64,000 bases of DNA, taken from NCBI GenBank assembly GCA_001051155.2, contig JYIP02000004.1:4892383-4956382 (forward strand). Direction: 5' to 3'. Source of the DNA: Chrysoporthe austroafricana. Its lineage: Eukaryota; Ascomycota; Sordariomycetes; Diaporthales; Cryphonectriaceae. Within the stretch, counting starts at the first letter, position 1. Every line of letters starts with the position of its first letter. The position numbers and the translations under genes are program-made. Below are positions 8,850 through 20,304 of this stretch, one piece after another. The notes under the pieces are model-generated. The model did not search any database and had not been told where the DNA came from. It saw only the letters and a program-made list of their open reading frames with translations.

Positions 8850-11800
8850 TGGGACAATAGCCGATCAGGACTATAAGGTCCTTATATGCCATTACTAAAG
8901 AAGACGAGGAGCATATCATTCTGGACGTATATATTAAAGGATAATAATATAGCGCATTATTGGATAGCAGCGCATAAGGAAATTTCATCTCGCCCGAAAT
9001 CGTTAATAGGGAACGAATTCCTTAGATGCAAAAGAAGGATTCTTATAAGCTCAATATTGTAAAAGGAAAGTCGGTTACGTATAACTAAAGTATAATCGAT
9101 ATGGAAACTAATTATTTACTTATCTCGATCTAAAGCCTTACGATAAATATCGCTTTTGATATTACAGATACGGCATAGCATGAGTTAATCTTGGGAATAT
9201 TTTAGCTTAAGAAATATAACTTTCGAATTGATTGGACTACTAGCCAGATTTTATGGGAATAAGCCGTACTTACTGAGAAAGTTGCAATTACCAATAGAGG
9301 AAGAGACTTAGTTATTGAGGACAGCACAAGAAAAGCGCGCTCAAATAGGCTTACAAGTACTCTTAAAGCTGAAAGATAAGCTACGATACAGGGAAGGGTT
9401 ATAGATACTTTGAACCTCCAGACGAAAATTGGGGACGGACTAAGATTACAAGTAACTATCGACTAATAAGAGTTCGATCAAGTACGGAATAATGCAAAAA
9501 AATGTAAATTATGGAATTATAAAGAAATATAGCTCCCATAGTATGAATACGCTAAAAGACAATTCGGCTCGGCATTTAATAAGCACCCGAGGCTACCAGA
9601 AGCAGGAAAACCCTAAAAACGGGAGGCTAGCGAGAAAAAATACGCATAACGGTATATTATATTCTTACAAATTGCAGAAAACGAAGAAAGACTAATACTA
9701 ATACTCGAAAACGTATTAAAAGAATATTACGAATTTAAGAAATTATAGCAAGGGAAGTTTAATACGGGATTACTAGAGCATAGCCCGTACGATTACGAAA
9801 TTCCTTTGAAAGAAGGGATATAGCCAAAATTCTTCCCTATTTACGGACTTAACGAAGCAAGGCTTAAAGTGCTTAAAGAATATATTAATAAGAATTTGAA
9901 GCAAAGCTATATACGACTATCGCGATTACTAGCAGGATACTCTATCCTATTCGTACCAAAAAAAAAACGGTAAATTACGGCTTTATATGGACTACCGATA
10001 GCTTAACGATATTACTATCAAAAATCGATACCTATTACCGCTAGCAAGCGAAATGAAGGATCGACTGATTAGAGCTAGATAGTTTACTACGCTTGACCTC
10101 AAGGAAGGATACTATTATATCAGAATTAAGGAAAGCAATATCTGGAAGACAGCCTTCAGAATACGTTACGGACATTTTGAATACGTAATTATACCTTTTG
10201 GACTTACGAATGCGCTAGTATTTTTCCAGGAAATGATTAACTATATCCTGCGCGAGTTTCTGGATACTACTATTATTATTTACCTTGATAATATCCTAAT
10301 TTTCTCAAAAAACCTCGAAATATACAAGCAGCATATACGGGAAGTATTCCAAATACTGCAAGATAATAAACTTCTAATTAAACCAAGCAAATGCTATTTC
10401 TACTAATAGAAAGTTAACTATCTGGGCTATACTATCGAACTAGGATAAATTAGCATGCAATAAGATAAAATCAAAGCAGTACGGGAATAGCTTACCCCAG
10501 AAAACGTTAAAGACGTTAGAGCATTCTTCGGATATGCCAACTTCTACCGACAGTTTATCCGAGATTATAGCAAGATCGCATACCCGCTTACAGACCTAAC
10601 AAAGAAGGACCGAAAGTTTAGATGGATTTCGGAAGTATAGGAGGCATTTGATAAAATCAAAAGACGAGTTATATCAGAACCTATTCTTTGCGAAGCAAAT
10701 CCAAAGAAACCTTTCGAAATTGAAACCGATATATCAGATTACGCACTCGGCGGACAACTAGGCCAGAGAGACGACTAAGGACGCCTTAGGGTCGTAAGCA
10801 ACTTTTCAAAGAAATTAAACGGCCCAGAACTCAATTACGGCATTCCTGATAAGGAATTAATGGCAATTATCAAGGCATTTGAAAAATGGCAGCGATATCT
10901 GATCGGAGCCAAGTACCAGATTATAATGCATTCGGATTACAAGAATCTTATAATATTCATAATTATTAAGGTCTTGAACAAACGACAAATCAGATAGGCA
11001 GAATTCTTCTCGCAATTCGATCTGAAAATCATATATTGCAAAGGATTAAAGAATGGCAGAGCAGATGCATTTAGCAAACGGGCAGACTACTAAGATACGG
11101 AACCTAAAGAATTGCAAAACATTTTCAGGCAAGACAAAGATAGCAGCCTTGTAAACGAGGCAAGAGAACTTAATACGATTATCAGAATCGAGAATCAAGG
11201 AAAATATCCTGAGGATATAACCCCCGAAAAGCAAGACGAATATATCAGGACTATATATAGTGCACTAGCATATAGTTACTAAGGAATTAGAGCTATTTAC
11301 GAAAGAATTAAGAGATACTGGAATTTACCAGGATTCAGACGAAGAATCGAAAAAATCTTACGAGAATGCGATAGCTGCAAGAAAAACAAGATCGAATATC
11401 ATAAGCCTTATGGGTTGCTCTAACTATTCCCGGTTCCGGAAACAGTTTAGCAATCTATCAGCTAGGATTTCATTACCAAGCTACCCCTTTTACGAGAACC
11501 TTTAACTAGAGTGCAATATAATAGCATTTTAATAATAGTTTGCAGACTGAGCAAGTATGCTTACTTCCTGCTATATAAGGAAAGCAGCATAGCGGAAGAA
11601 TTCGCATATACATTCTTCAAAACGGTTATAGCCAATTACAGTATGCTTAAGGAAATTATTTCCGATAGAGACAGAAAGTTCGTATCAAATTTCTGGACCT
11701 TATTTACGAAACTATTCGGAATATAATAAAAAATGTCTATAGCATTCTATCTATAAACAGACGGACAAACGGAAAAAACTAACCAGGTTATTAAGCAATA

Positions 11801-12503
11801 CTTACGATACTATATGAATTACGAACAGGATAACTGGGTCGACTTCCTATCTCTAGTACAATTTGCATATAATAGCGCAAATATAAGTACGACAAAGAAA
11901 TTGCCATTTTACGCATTCTATAGCTATAACCCGACAGCCTATTACGACAAGATATTAGGAGCAAATGCAGAAGCTGCAGAAAGATGAATTAGAAAGATTA
12001 AGAAAGTTTAGGAAGAATTCCAGAAGGAACTGAAATTCGTACAAGAAAGAATGACGAAATACGCCAATTCCAAAAGGATTAAAGGACCAATCTTATAGGA
12101 AGGGGACAAAGTCTACTTTGTTCGACAAAAGGAATACATTAAAACGATAAGACCCTCTTATTTACTGGATTATAAGAAATTAGGATCATTCAAAATCCTA
12201 AGGAAGATCTCAGATATCAATTTCGAACTCGCATTACCCTATAGAATAAGAATCTATCCGGTATTTCACATTTCGTTCCTCAAACCAGTACTAAAATCGA
12301 CCAAAACAAACAAAAGCATTCAGGTAGGGAATAATAAGCCAGAATACGAGATCGAACAAATCCTCAGATATTGCGGACCAGATTATAACCCCGAATATTT
12401 TGTCAAATAGAAAGGCTATCCGGCAAATAAAAATTCGTAAGAACTTAAAACCAACTTACAGAACGTATCTCGAGCATTAGCGGATTACCTGGACAAACAA
12501 TAA
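8832..12503 (+). pseudogene. GyA-1 pol: protease, RT, RNase H, integrase, chromodomain
   Basis: About 1224 codons in the -1 frame. The order is: aspartic protease (ALLDSSA-x-GNFISP, for D-S/T-G-A) near 8954-8990; RT from LRLYMDYR (about 9974) through [14 protein letters not shown] to IIIYLDNILIFSK (about 10270-10310), where the catalytic YxDD is YLDN; RNase H (FEIETDISDYALGG, about 10715); integrase with CDSCKKNK zinc-binding end, the core DFITKLPLL, and SDRDRKFVSNFW with TDGQTE; a GPY/F module; and a chromodomain (PEYEIEQIL to EYFVK-x-KGYPA, about 12340-12430). Nonsense codons are TAA/TAG of RIP type. Poly-A near 9959-9968 probably holds an indel. The TAA at 12501-12503 could itself be a mutated CAA. 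Confidence 0.9.
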
Positions 12504-12547
12504 CGGAAGGAAATGAACCTGTAAAAGATTCTACCTACTAGGATTAT

Positions 12548-13138
12548 CTAAGAAGGAAGGTTCGTACTCGAGGAATCTGCAGAACCCTGGAACTCATTCT
12601 CCAGGTCTAGCACGGGCTACCTAGACCCGGGACTAAATTATTATAGGGCAGCATCCAGATCAAAACTCTCAGGAAGAGGACTTTCGGGAACTAAGGGTTC
12701 CACTGCTCGATACTTTGCTATAGCCCTGCGCCCTTCTTCTTCGGCTTCTTCAGATTCCAGTCTTTCCAATTCCTTCAAACTAGATAAGCTGCGACGGACA
12801 GCCCGTATCATCTTCTCGTACTACATACGCTTTTGGCGACAAAGCCGGAAAACCTTCTTTTCGGCCGCCTCTAGTTCATCCTCCAGCTCTTGGTAGCAGC
12901 AAGCCATTTTGCGCAGCTCGTCAGGAAAAACGCCTAGCATATCGTAACGAGAACGGTTAAGTCGCACGCATTCTGAATAACGAGAGGAGTCTCGTTCAGA
13001 AACTTGACAGACGGGAATCCCGCGACCCTCGCAGAAGGAATAGGAAGGCATCTGTACGGCGTATTGAAGGATCGCTTCCAGAAGGGAGTCTCGCCGTTGA
13101 GTTTTAAGTGAACGATTCTTTTGCACTCTACTAGACAT
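12548..13138 (-). pseudogene. ORF-Z of GyA-1: antisense Cys-rich/coiled-coil ORF, convergent with pol
   Basis: Minus-strand frame of 591 nt (197 codons) from ATG at 13138 to TAG at 12548-12550, 45 bp beyond the pol stop and just inside the 3' LTR. The product has an N-terminal basic segment, then a Cys cluster (FCEGRGIPVC, then SSRYSECVRLNRSRYD, where Y at two positions is probably a mutated Cys). A heptad-like stretch, MACCYQELEDELEAAEKKV, follows, then RLCRQKRM, and the C-terminus is PESFDLDAAL. This layout (Cys pairs, then coiled coil, then an R-L-R-K-Q-K-R-type motif) matches a widespread family of uncharacterised ascomycete proteins as I remember it. In-frame stops are of RIP type. The alternative is that the sense strand here is a pol C-terminal extension. 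The shared Cys pattern in all copies argues for the antisense frame. Confidence 0.7.
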
Positions 13139-13231
13139 CCTGATTAGGAAGGTATGATAATAAAGGAAGGATTTGCGAAAAACTCTTACAGAAATCGATA
13201 AGGATATCAATACCGATAAGGGGGGGGATAG

Positions 13232-13840
13232 TGTTATAAACCCACAAATAAAACCCGGGAAGGGAAAAGGAAAACAGATAGACGACCCACCCATAAGGAA
13301 TTTCATACAGGAAATACGAATCCCAGGATTATGCATGGGTTAGGGTTAGATAAGATAAGGATTACCAGATTACTTAGTAAGCCAATAAGCCACGCTTACC
13401 CACTTACCTAGTAAGCCAGTAAGCCACGCTCACCCATTCACCTGGTAAGNGAAATACGAATCCCAGGATTATGCATGGGTTAGGGTTAGATAAGATAAGG
13501 ATTACCAGATTACTTAGTAAGCCAATAAGCCACGCTTACCCACTTACCTGGTAAGCCAGTAAGCTATGCTTACCCACTTACCTAATAAGCCAGTAAGCCA
13601 CGCTTATGGGGCAAAGTATATAGATAGTAAGGGACGCCCTTGAAAGGGTAGTTCTAATACTTTCAGTCGTTAATCTAAGTATTAATTGGACCCTACTATT
13701 GATAGCTATATTGGCTTATGAATATTGCGATACCTAGTGAACTCGTCCTGAATCTCAAGGCTGTACTTAGTACTGCTCTTATTAGCATAAACCCTTTGAC
13801 CCTACAGTATATCTTAGGATTTGCTGCAGCGTTTATAATA
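13232..13840 (+). repeat. GyA-1 3' LTR, with a 140-bp duplication at an assembly N
   Basis: Begins TGTTATAAAC and ends GTTTATAATA (RIP forms of the 5' LTR ends). At 609 bp it is 140 bp longer than its partner. The excess is exactly the stretch 13311-13450, which restarts at 13451 straight after a single N. A polypurine tract (AAGGGGGGGGATAG) precedes it. Confidence 0.92.
13450..13450. other. Single ambiguous base (N): assembly join
   Basis: The only N in the window. The sequence on its right (GAAATACGAATCCCAGG and onwards) repeats the sequence starting at 13311 with only a few transitions. This points to two contig ends placed side by side without merging their overlap, or to a collapsed LTR repeat. 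Confidence 0.85.
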
Positions 13841-13845
13841 TATAC

Positions 13846-16200
13846 CAGATAAGCTATTTCTAGCTTTATAAGCTAGTACTTTCGTTCTATTTCGTTAATT
13901 ATCTTGCTTAAATAAAGGATTAATTATATAGCTATGCTTACTATTAGCGATATTCCGTTCTATATATAATCGTTTGCTAATTGGAAAATAATGCTTAAGA
14001 ACTTTATTTCTTTAAATACATTTAGCTGAATGAAAAAAGGTTTATTTAGGATATAGTAAAATAAAGCATTCATAGCTTTTAAAGCTATTTTGAAGTTATG
14101 AAAACTATTAATTTCGTTTGGTATTGAGTCGAAAATAGCTTGCGTAATATAGTTTCGCTATTCTATACTTGAAAATAAACGGTTTGATTAGCAAGCTTTG
14201 CTTAGCATTCTCGTTTTCCTTCTCTGAAATGGATTAATTCTATAGCTATATCTAGGAATTAAGTAGCGTAAATATCCTATAAATCCAATAAACCTTTCCA
14301 GTTGCTGGAATGTTTTAAGGAATTCCAGGTTGCGAATAGCCTGTATCCGGTATTCCGTATTGGAAATTCCGAATCCGTTTACTTTGAATCCTAAGATTTG
14401 GACTGAAAGATATCCAAGAAACGATTTGAGTCTAGCTAGTAAAATGTTTTTGCGTAAAAATAGCAAGAAGATAGTTTATAAGTATTGCAAATAATCTTAT
14501 TCTGTAATTGAATGAATAATAATATCGTTTATAAAAGCGGAAGCAAACTTGTAATATAATCGTAAGAGTTAATCCATAAAATGCTAGATATAGGATAATG
14601 AATTTCGAAATTCTATAAATAGAATTTTTATCTTTTTTTAATTACGATAATTAATAATAATAAATCGGTTTTTATAATCTGAATATATTAGGAATTGATA
14701 GAAAAATTGCTATATATTTATTACTATAATATATATTTTTCTTTTTAGCTATTTAATAACCTCTTACTATAATAGCAAAAAGTAAGTATCGGGAATTGAA
14801 ACTTTATTTAAAGCGCGTAAATCGACTATTATATATCCTTTCTTCTAGCTATTTATATTCTTCCAAATTACAAAAATTAATAAACCGAATAATATTGCAT
14901 TTATAACCTATTTAGCTCGATTTTGCTAATATAACTTATCCAAAATTTCGTTAATTATTTCTTAATTTTCCTTACTTAAATAATATAGCTTTTGTCCTAT
15001 TTTCTGGTTTTGTTATCTTTCGACTAAGTCGACCTTTATTTATTGGTCGATTAGCATATTAACAAGACTTATATCTTTGAAAACTCTAGCGTATGCCCGT
15101 ATTAATTCTATAATTTTATAAAGAAATTCCAGTAAATATTTGCAAATATATATACCGAAATCAATTTCCGATTCTTTAATAGCTTTATTTTTCCGGATTC
15201 CCAGTTTATTACTATTTTCGAAATAATCTCTTATCTCGAAAGTCTTTATATCCGGGAATCGGTACTTTTCCAGCTATTTTCCAGTAATTTCCGCAATTTA
15301 TTGGAAAATATGCTTAATAAATAATAATTGGTCTGAATTTAGCTTTCCTGAAAGCTATAACCCGTTCTGGATTTATTAAAAGAAATATTATCGCGCAATA
15401 TAATAGTAATTATCGTAATTCGCTAGCGGGATTATATAATCCGTCTGGAATAATTCGATTATCCTTAAAAATTGGTTTTTCTGGATTCTTAAGAAGGTTG
15501 CTACCTAATTCGTTATCAGGACTTCCTTGGTCTAATAGCCTATTAAGCAATTCATTTACCCTTTCTGTTCAGCCTGAATAGAAAGGTTACGTTTTTGGGA
15601 TTCGCTTAATACTGATAGGGACTAGCCTATAAGATCTGAGCAGCATTACCGTAATAGTTACGGCCTTTGCCTGCCAGGATTGTGCTAGCATTCGGGCAAA
15701 TACTTCTACTTTTACTGTAATACTACCAAAATAACTAAATCGTATAAACGATTCTGAATTCAGAATATCTAGTTCGTAAGGAATATTATATTCCTGTCTT
15801 AGCAAAATGCTTGCTTCCAATCGATCCAATACCCAAGCTCTTATTCGGGTACAAAATATAATTGAATAGCCGTACTTATTATTCTGGAAATACAAATCGA
15901 ATTCAGCCTAGCTTTTTGCTAGCGACTAGCTTATGCCTTTAAGCTTGGCTTTTACATTCCAATCTACTTTCGCTTTAAGGAATTATATTAGCAATTCTTT
16001 GGCAATAGTATAACGATTAGCGCTTGTATCGATACAGACTTTTATATTCGGCCTATTCGGGTATATTTTGGCTGCGGCTCTTGCATACGTATAGCTGCTG
16101 CTTTAATAAGGCTTAACCGTAAGTATAAGAATATTATATCTTAAGATTTTTCCTTTCTATATATCGATTTTGGGAAAATTCTATAGCTAATTAAATAGTT
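13846..16200 (-). pseudogene. GyB-1 pol, 5' half: protease and reverse transcriptase
   Basis: Read right to left: aspartic protease with VCIDTSA (D-T-S/G-A) at about 16021-16039; a linker; RT with IIVDLRALNK near 14800-14830 and FINDIIIHS near 14505-14535 (for F-I-D-D); then the thumb/connection block LKSFLGYLSVQILGFKVNGFGI, which leads to RFIGFIGYLRYLIPRYS (14188-14466, the longest open piece). Interrupted at 13845 by GyA-1 and continued at 4207-6321. The protease is in frame with the gag start (986 codons apart) but the RT is shifted by one, so at least one indel or a frameshift site lies between. The 5' boundary is approximate. Confidence 0.82.
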
Positions 16201-18988
16201 ATATAGGGTATTTGATATAGAATATGCTTTCGTTTACCAATAATTTTACTTTTTCAGCTCGAAAAATCCAGATATTATTCTCGATTATTACGTTTTCCTT
16301 ATTAACCTATTTTTCCAACTTATCCTTTTGCTTTTATAGGTTTTCGCTATTTTCGGTCTCTTTATCTTATTTATCGCTATTTGCTATAAACAGATTATTA
16401 TTTATAAGGAAATAGCTTTCTCAAGCTAGCTTATTTTCTTTATCTGAATTATATTGCAATTTTCCGTTATCGATATTAAAATTTGCTAGGGTTAATTAGA
16501 TAAAATATTTTCTAGCATCTTTTCGTACGAATTAATAATAAAAGCGCAATTAGAAATTTCGGTTTTTTGAAATTAAACTTTTGCTATTATTTATAATATT
16601 GGTTAATATTTTCCTAATTATATTAGAGACGTTTTATTATCTAGCTATCTGTTCTTATAACTGATTCCGAGCGTCTATTAGCTTTCGCTATTATTTTGGT
16701 AAGAGCTTTCGGAATTCGTATTCCGGAATATATCCAGTACTTTTGGATAGATTTGGCTAATTAAACGTCCTTATTAAGCGAAATGAATATTCAAATCCTT
16801 AAGGCCTGAATTTTTTAAGGCGTTTTAGGAATATATTAGCTAGGAAATGAATATTAATATTGGAAAGATTAGCAGCCGATTGCGTAACTTTCCGTACTGG
16901 TTATGCGGGTTTACGAGATAGTTTTATTACGCAATCTGATTCGAAAATATGCTATATTTCTTATTTCGCTTTAAAACATTTTTCGAAATCTTTCGTATCT
17001 TTATTTCGACTAAGTCTATCGAAATATCTAGCTACTAATTCTTTATTAATCCGATCCCAGATATTTCTGGCTAAATACGAATTTAAATATTCGGTTAGCT
17101 TAGTAAATCGATAGATATAATAAGTAAATTCCAGAATATTGCAGTTATTTCGTATATCTTTCCTGGAATATTATTAAGCGTTTAGCAAGTCTTTTACAGT
17201 TTTCCGCAATATAAAGAAATCTCTTCTCAATTACTTTTTCTATTAGCTTCAATTATGCTTATGCAAGGTAAAGTCCTTACGCTTTTAGGAAGATAATATA
17301 GAATAGAATTAAATATATGCTATTCTAGCTAAGCAAGCGGGTAAATGGAAGCTAAGATATTTAGCGCGTTCTGTATTTCTAGCTATATATATCTTATATC
17401 GGTTTATAAAGGCTTGAAAGTCTTTCCAGATAGTGATTTTGCTATCTATAATAAATACGATTATTAAATTAATATAATTATTCCAATTCTCGTAAAGTCG
17501 GAATCGCTTTATAATTATATCCTTAAATTCCCTATTAATGCTAATAGGCAATGCTATAAGTTCAAGTAAATTAGGTCGATAAGCTCGGGGATTTTTAGAT
17601 TATTTATAGCCAAATAATAGGTTTCGAAAATTATTGCTTTCATTATTGCTGGAATCCGATAGATCCGGTAATCTATTTGGCTTACTAACTAGTTCTTTTT
17701 AGAAATCAGGGTTAATTTCAATATTTAGCTCGGAATCCGAAAATAATCTTTAGTCTAATTAACTTTTTGCCCTTAATATAAATATTTGCCGGATACGTTC
17801 CCTAATATCAGGAAATGCTAATCTGGTAAAGCGATATCCGTTACTAGCGTAATATTTCGCGGCCGAAACGGGAAAAGGTTCCTTAATAAGTTCCGATTGA
17901 GGCGCTTGCATATTAAAAGCTTATTGCAATTGGAATATTTTCTTAAACTCAATGCGTACTGCTTTTTCCGAAATAAAGCCGTTTTAGTAAATTGCTTTCA
18001 TTTCGGGTCGCTATAAAAATTAGTCCAATAGGCCAATAATTAAGGGAAAAGGGGTCGGGTATTTCTGAAAAATAATAATAAAACTATCCGATCTTCTCTT
18101 ATCCAATCTTTTTTTTTTATAATTTTTTTTTCTGAAAAGCTATAGATAGTCCGATAAATCCGATTAGGGTATTAATATACTTTCTATTATAAAGTTTATA
18201 AAGTTAGCCGGAATAGCTATAATAGAATTTTATCTAAAAGTATTCCGATTCTAGGCTCCTATTAGGAAGAAAGAAGTGCGCTTACTTCTTGGAACTGGTT
18301 ATTTTCCTTTGCCTTTATTTATTCTTCTTATTATAACTAAAAAACTTTCGAATTTATCGGTAAATTTAAGATCTAAGTTTTCGGTCGAATATCGTAATAA
18401 ATAAATATATTTGATTCCGCTATTAATATTAGTATATTTAAGCATATAATGCTTTCGATTTTCGATAAATTATTGCTAAGCCAATTCTTCTAACAGATCT
18501 TCCGGGTTATTAAGTCGAAAGGTATTTTCGCTTTCGTTTATTTCCATAAGTACTTGTCGTTATTCTTTTTCTATTATCGCTTTAGCAAGCTTTCGAAATT
18601 TGCGATATTTAGAAAAATCCTTTCAGAACGTATTATTCTTTCCTATCTACTAAGATAAATTCTTATCGAAATTCGACTTTCTTCCCTTTTAAATCTACTA
18701 TTTAAGCAGTAAAGGCTATCCTTGCTTAATTACTTATACCTTTGCCTTCTGCAAAAGTATATTGGCTTTCCTGGGGTTCTGCTTTGCCTTTTCGTATCGA
18801 TCGGCCAAAAGTTTCTAATCGATAAAGGCATATGCAATTTCGAGAAAGATCTTGATATCCGATATAACCCAATCCTTCTTTTCAGGATCGTTCAAAGCTT
18901 GTATAAACTTATATACCTGGGCAGGATATTTGATCTCGATATAATCGATAGGCCGCGATAGTAAAACGTTATTGCCGGTAGTTACTAT
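16201..18988 (-). pseudogene. GyB-1 gag
   Basis: Starts at ATA (18986-18988) where GTAACTACCGGC follows, the RIP form of ATG; the same start is seen at 24120 and 1004. The N-terminal part reads DYIEIKYPAQVYKFIQALND and DPEKKDWVISDIKIF. The most conserved central block is INREFKDIIIKRFRLYENWNNY, then IWKDFQAFINRYK (17309-17551 is open), a capsid-like segment shared with GyB-2 at about 40320-40580. No zinc knuckle could be found with confidence. TAA/TAG codons are frequent. The gag/pol border near 16200 is my estimate. Confidence 0.72.
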
Positions 18989-19229
18989 AGTAAATTGGCA
19001 ATAAATTATCGATAAATAATTGTAATATCTCTTACAGGAATGCTATTTTTACAAAAGCCAATATCTTACAGGACTGATATTCCTATAGGAACCGATATTC
19101 TATAAAGCCGATACTTCTACAGAGGCCGTTATTTTATAGGACCGATATTCCTATAGGAGCCGTTACTTTACAGAGCCGATAATCGAAACCCGATTATGCA
19201 GCAAAGGCGTACAAAGCGTAATTACCAAT
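18989..19229 (-). promoter_or_regulatory. GyB-1 leader: tRNA-type primer site and short-repeat array
   Basis: Two bases after the LTR, in element orientation, comes TGGTAATTACGC (complement of 19216-19227). It starts with TGG, as primer sites pairing with a tRNA CCA end do. The leader then holds an array of about 17-bp units (GATATTCCTATAGGA, GCCGATATTCTATAAAG and the like, about 19040-19190 on the plus strand). The leader is 241 bp in both GyB-1 and GyB-2. Confidence 0.7.
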
Positions 19230-19436
19230 TAATAATAAACGTACTGAAATATATTATAAAGCATAATTCTTCCAAGAAAGTAAATTGCGCTAAAGCTTAT
19301 CAAGGCATTATATAGGCCCCCCGGTAAGGGTATAGCATCCACTTGGTAAATTCATTGCGTATTTACTAAGAGATTTACTATAGATTTACCAGGCGAATCT
19401 ATTACGAATTCACTTCGTCTATAGGTTTTGCCATTA
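19230..19436 (-). repeat. GyB-1 5' LTR
   Basis: 207 bp, pairs with 1258-1464; differences are transitions. Flanked by ATATT at 19437-19441. Confidence 0.92.
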
Positions 19437-19441
19437 ATATT

Positions 19442-19661
19442 TATAAGCTTAAAGCGGCTATTACTTAAATAATGCTTAAAGTTTAAGTAATATTTAAATT
19501 TATAACTGAAAAGCTATAGCAATTTATTTAATAAATATTCTATTTTTATATATTAAGCTTTTCAATTAGAATAGCTTAAATAGCTTAGTTATTTTAATTA
19601 GCTTAACTTTAACCCTTTGCTTATATAAGCATATTTTGGGTTTTTTCGTAAAGTTTAATAA
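19442..19661 (-). repeat. GyA LTR, second part (split by GyB-1)
   Basis: Continues the LTR fragment 1130-1257 once GyB-1 and one ATATT are removed (GCAATATT joined to TATAAGC, as in intact GyA LTRs). Strongly degraded, and the outer end near 19661 (GTTTAATAA for GTTCATAACA) is approximate. Confidence 0.65.
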
Positions 19662-19670
19662 TTTTAATAT

Positions 19671-19777
19671 TAATAGCAAAACTTATAAACGTAATGAATT
19701 TATAATAAATTCGCTTAATGAATCTATAGTAAATCCCTTAATAAATACGCAATAAATTCATTAAATAAATGCTATAC
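19671..19777 (+). repeat. GyB LTR fragment, truncated by GyA-0
   Basis: Bases 19671-19777 match the first half of the GyB LTR (TAATAGCAAAACTTATAAACG... to AAATGCTATAC). The match stops at 19777 where the GyA-0 LTR begins. TATAC at 19773-19777 should be the GyA-0 target duplication; its partner lies outside the window. Confidence 0.75.
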
Positions 19778-20214
19778 TATTATAAATGCTATAGTAATCT
19801 TAAGATAAATTATAAAGTTAAGGAATTTATATTAATAAGGACGGTATTAAATATAATCTTGAATACTAGAAACGTATTCGGGAAATATTTACAATATTTA
19901 TAAACCAATATGGCTATTATTAAAATATAATATAAAATCCAAATAATACTTAAATTTACGACTGAAAAACTATAGCAATCTATTTAATAAATATTCTATT
20001 CTTATATACCCAGCTTTCCAGTTACGGATTACTGGCTTATTAAATAATCCAGTAATCTAGGCTTGCCGGATTATTGAACGAGTTAATAATCCTTATTTTA
20101 TCTAACCCTAACTTTAGCAAGTTATATTCGGGATTTTTCTGAGTAAATAAGGATTAAGCGCTTAAGTATCGGATTCTCCTTATCGCAATTTTAATTCCCA
20201 GCTAAGTTATAATA
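19778..20214 (-). repeat. GyA-0 3' LTR (437 bp)
   Basis: Starts TATTATAAATGCTATAG (RIP form of the TGTTATGAACGCTGCAG end) and ends GTTATAATA. Contains TAACCCTAAC near 20102-20111, the decayed telomere-like motif of this family. Confidence 0.82.
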
Positions 20215-20304
20215 TTATCCCCTTTCCTATCGATTATTATTTCTAATAATTTTTATAAAAATCCTTATTTATCGCTATCCTATAATCTTTCTTTCCTAAT
20301 CGGG

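Larger units (their letters stand above)
6322..13840 (+). mobile_element. GyA-1: full-length Ty3/gypsy chromovirus inside GyB-1
   Basis: LTR ends are TGTTATGAAC...GTTCATAACA, with TATAC duplicated at 6317-6321 and 13841-13845. The joined flank reads through as GyB pol, matching the uninterrupted copy near 51640-51800. Contents are 5' LTR, self-complementary primer site, gag, slippery heptamer, pol, antisense ORF-Z and 3' LTR. Measured length is 7519 bp. Removing a 140-bp duplication at an N gives 7379 bp. LTR differences are transitions of RIP type. Confidence 0.95.
1258..19436 (-). mobile_element. GyB-1: full-length Ty3/gypsy chromovirus (RIP-mutated), carrying GyA-1
   Basis: Complete element between two 207-bp LTRs (1258-1464 and 19230-19436), with the 5-bp target duplication ATATT on both sides. 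It reads right to left: 5' LTR, leader, gag, protease-RT, RNase H-integrase-chromodomain, ORF-X, 3' untranslated region, 3' LTR. GyA-1 (6322-13840) sits in the RT/RNase H region. Without it and its duplicated TATAC the native length is about 10.65 kb. The host site was a GyA LTR. Reading frames are broken mostly by RIP-type nonsense. Confidence 0.93.

Noticed and set aside
8550..8988. Two minus-strand open frames
   Set aside because: They lie opposite GyA-1 gag and have no counterpart motifs; likewise 6874-7107, 11046-11234, 27263-27529 and 46328-46552 on other gag or pol copies. Shadows.
17309..17551. Considered as an independent small gene
   Set aside because: It is an unbroken piece of GyB-1 gag with a direct counterpart at about 40330-40570 in GyB-2.
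18722..18961. Plus-strand frame of 79 codons
   Set aside because: Opposite the N-terminal part of GyB-1 gag, where the minus strand aligns with GyB-2 gag.
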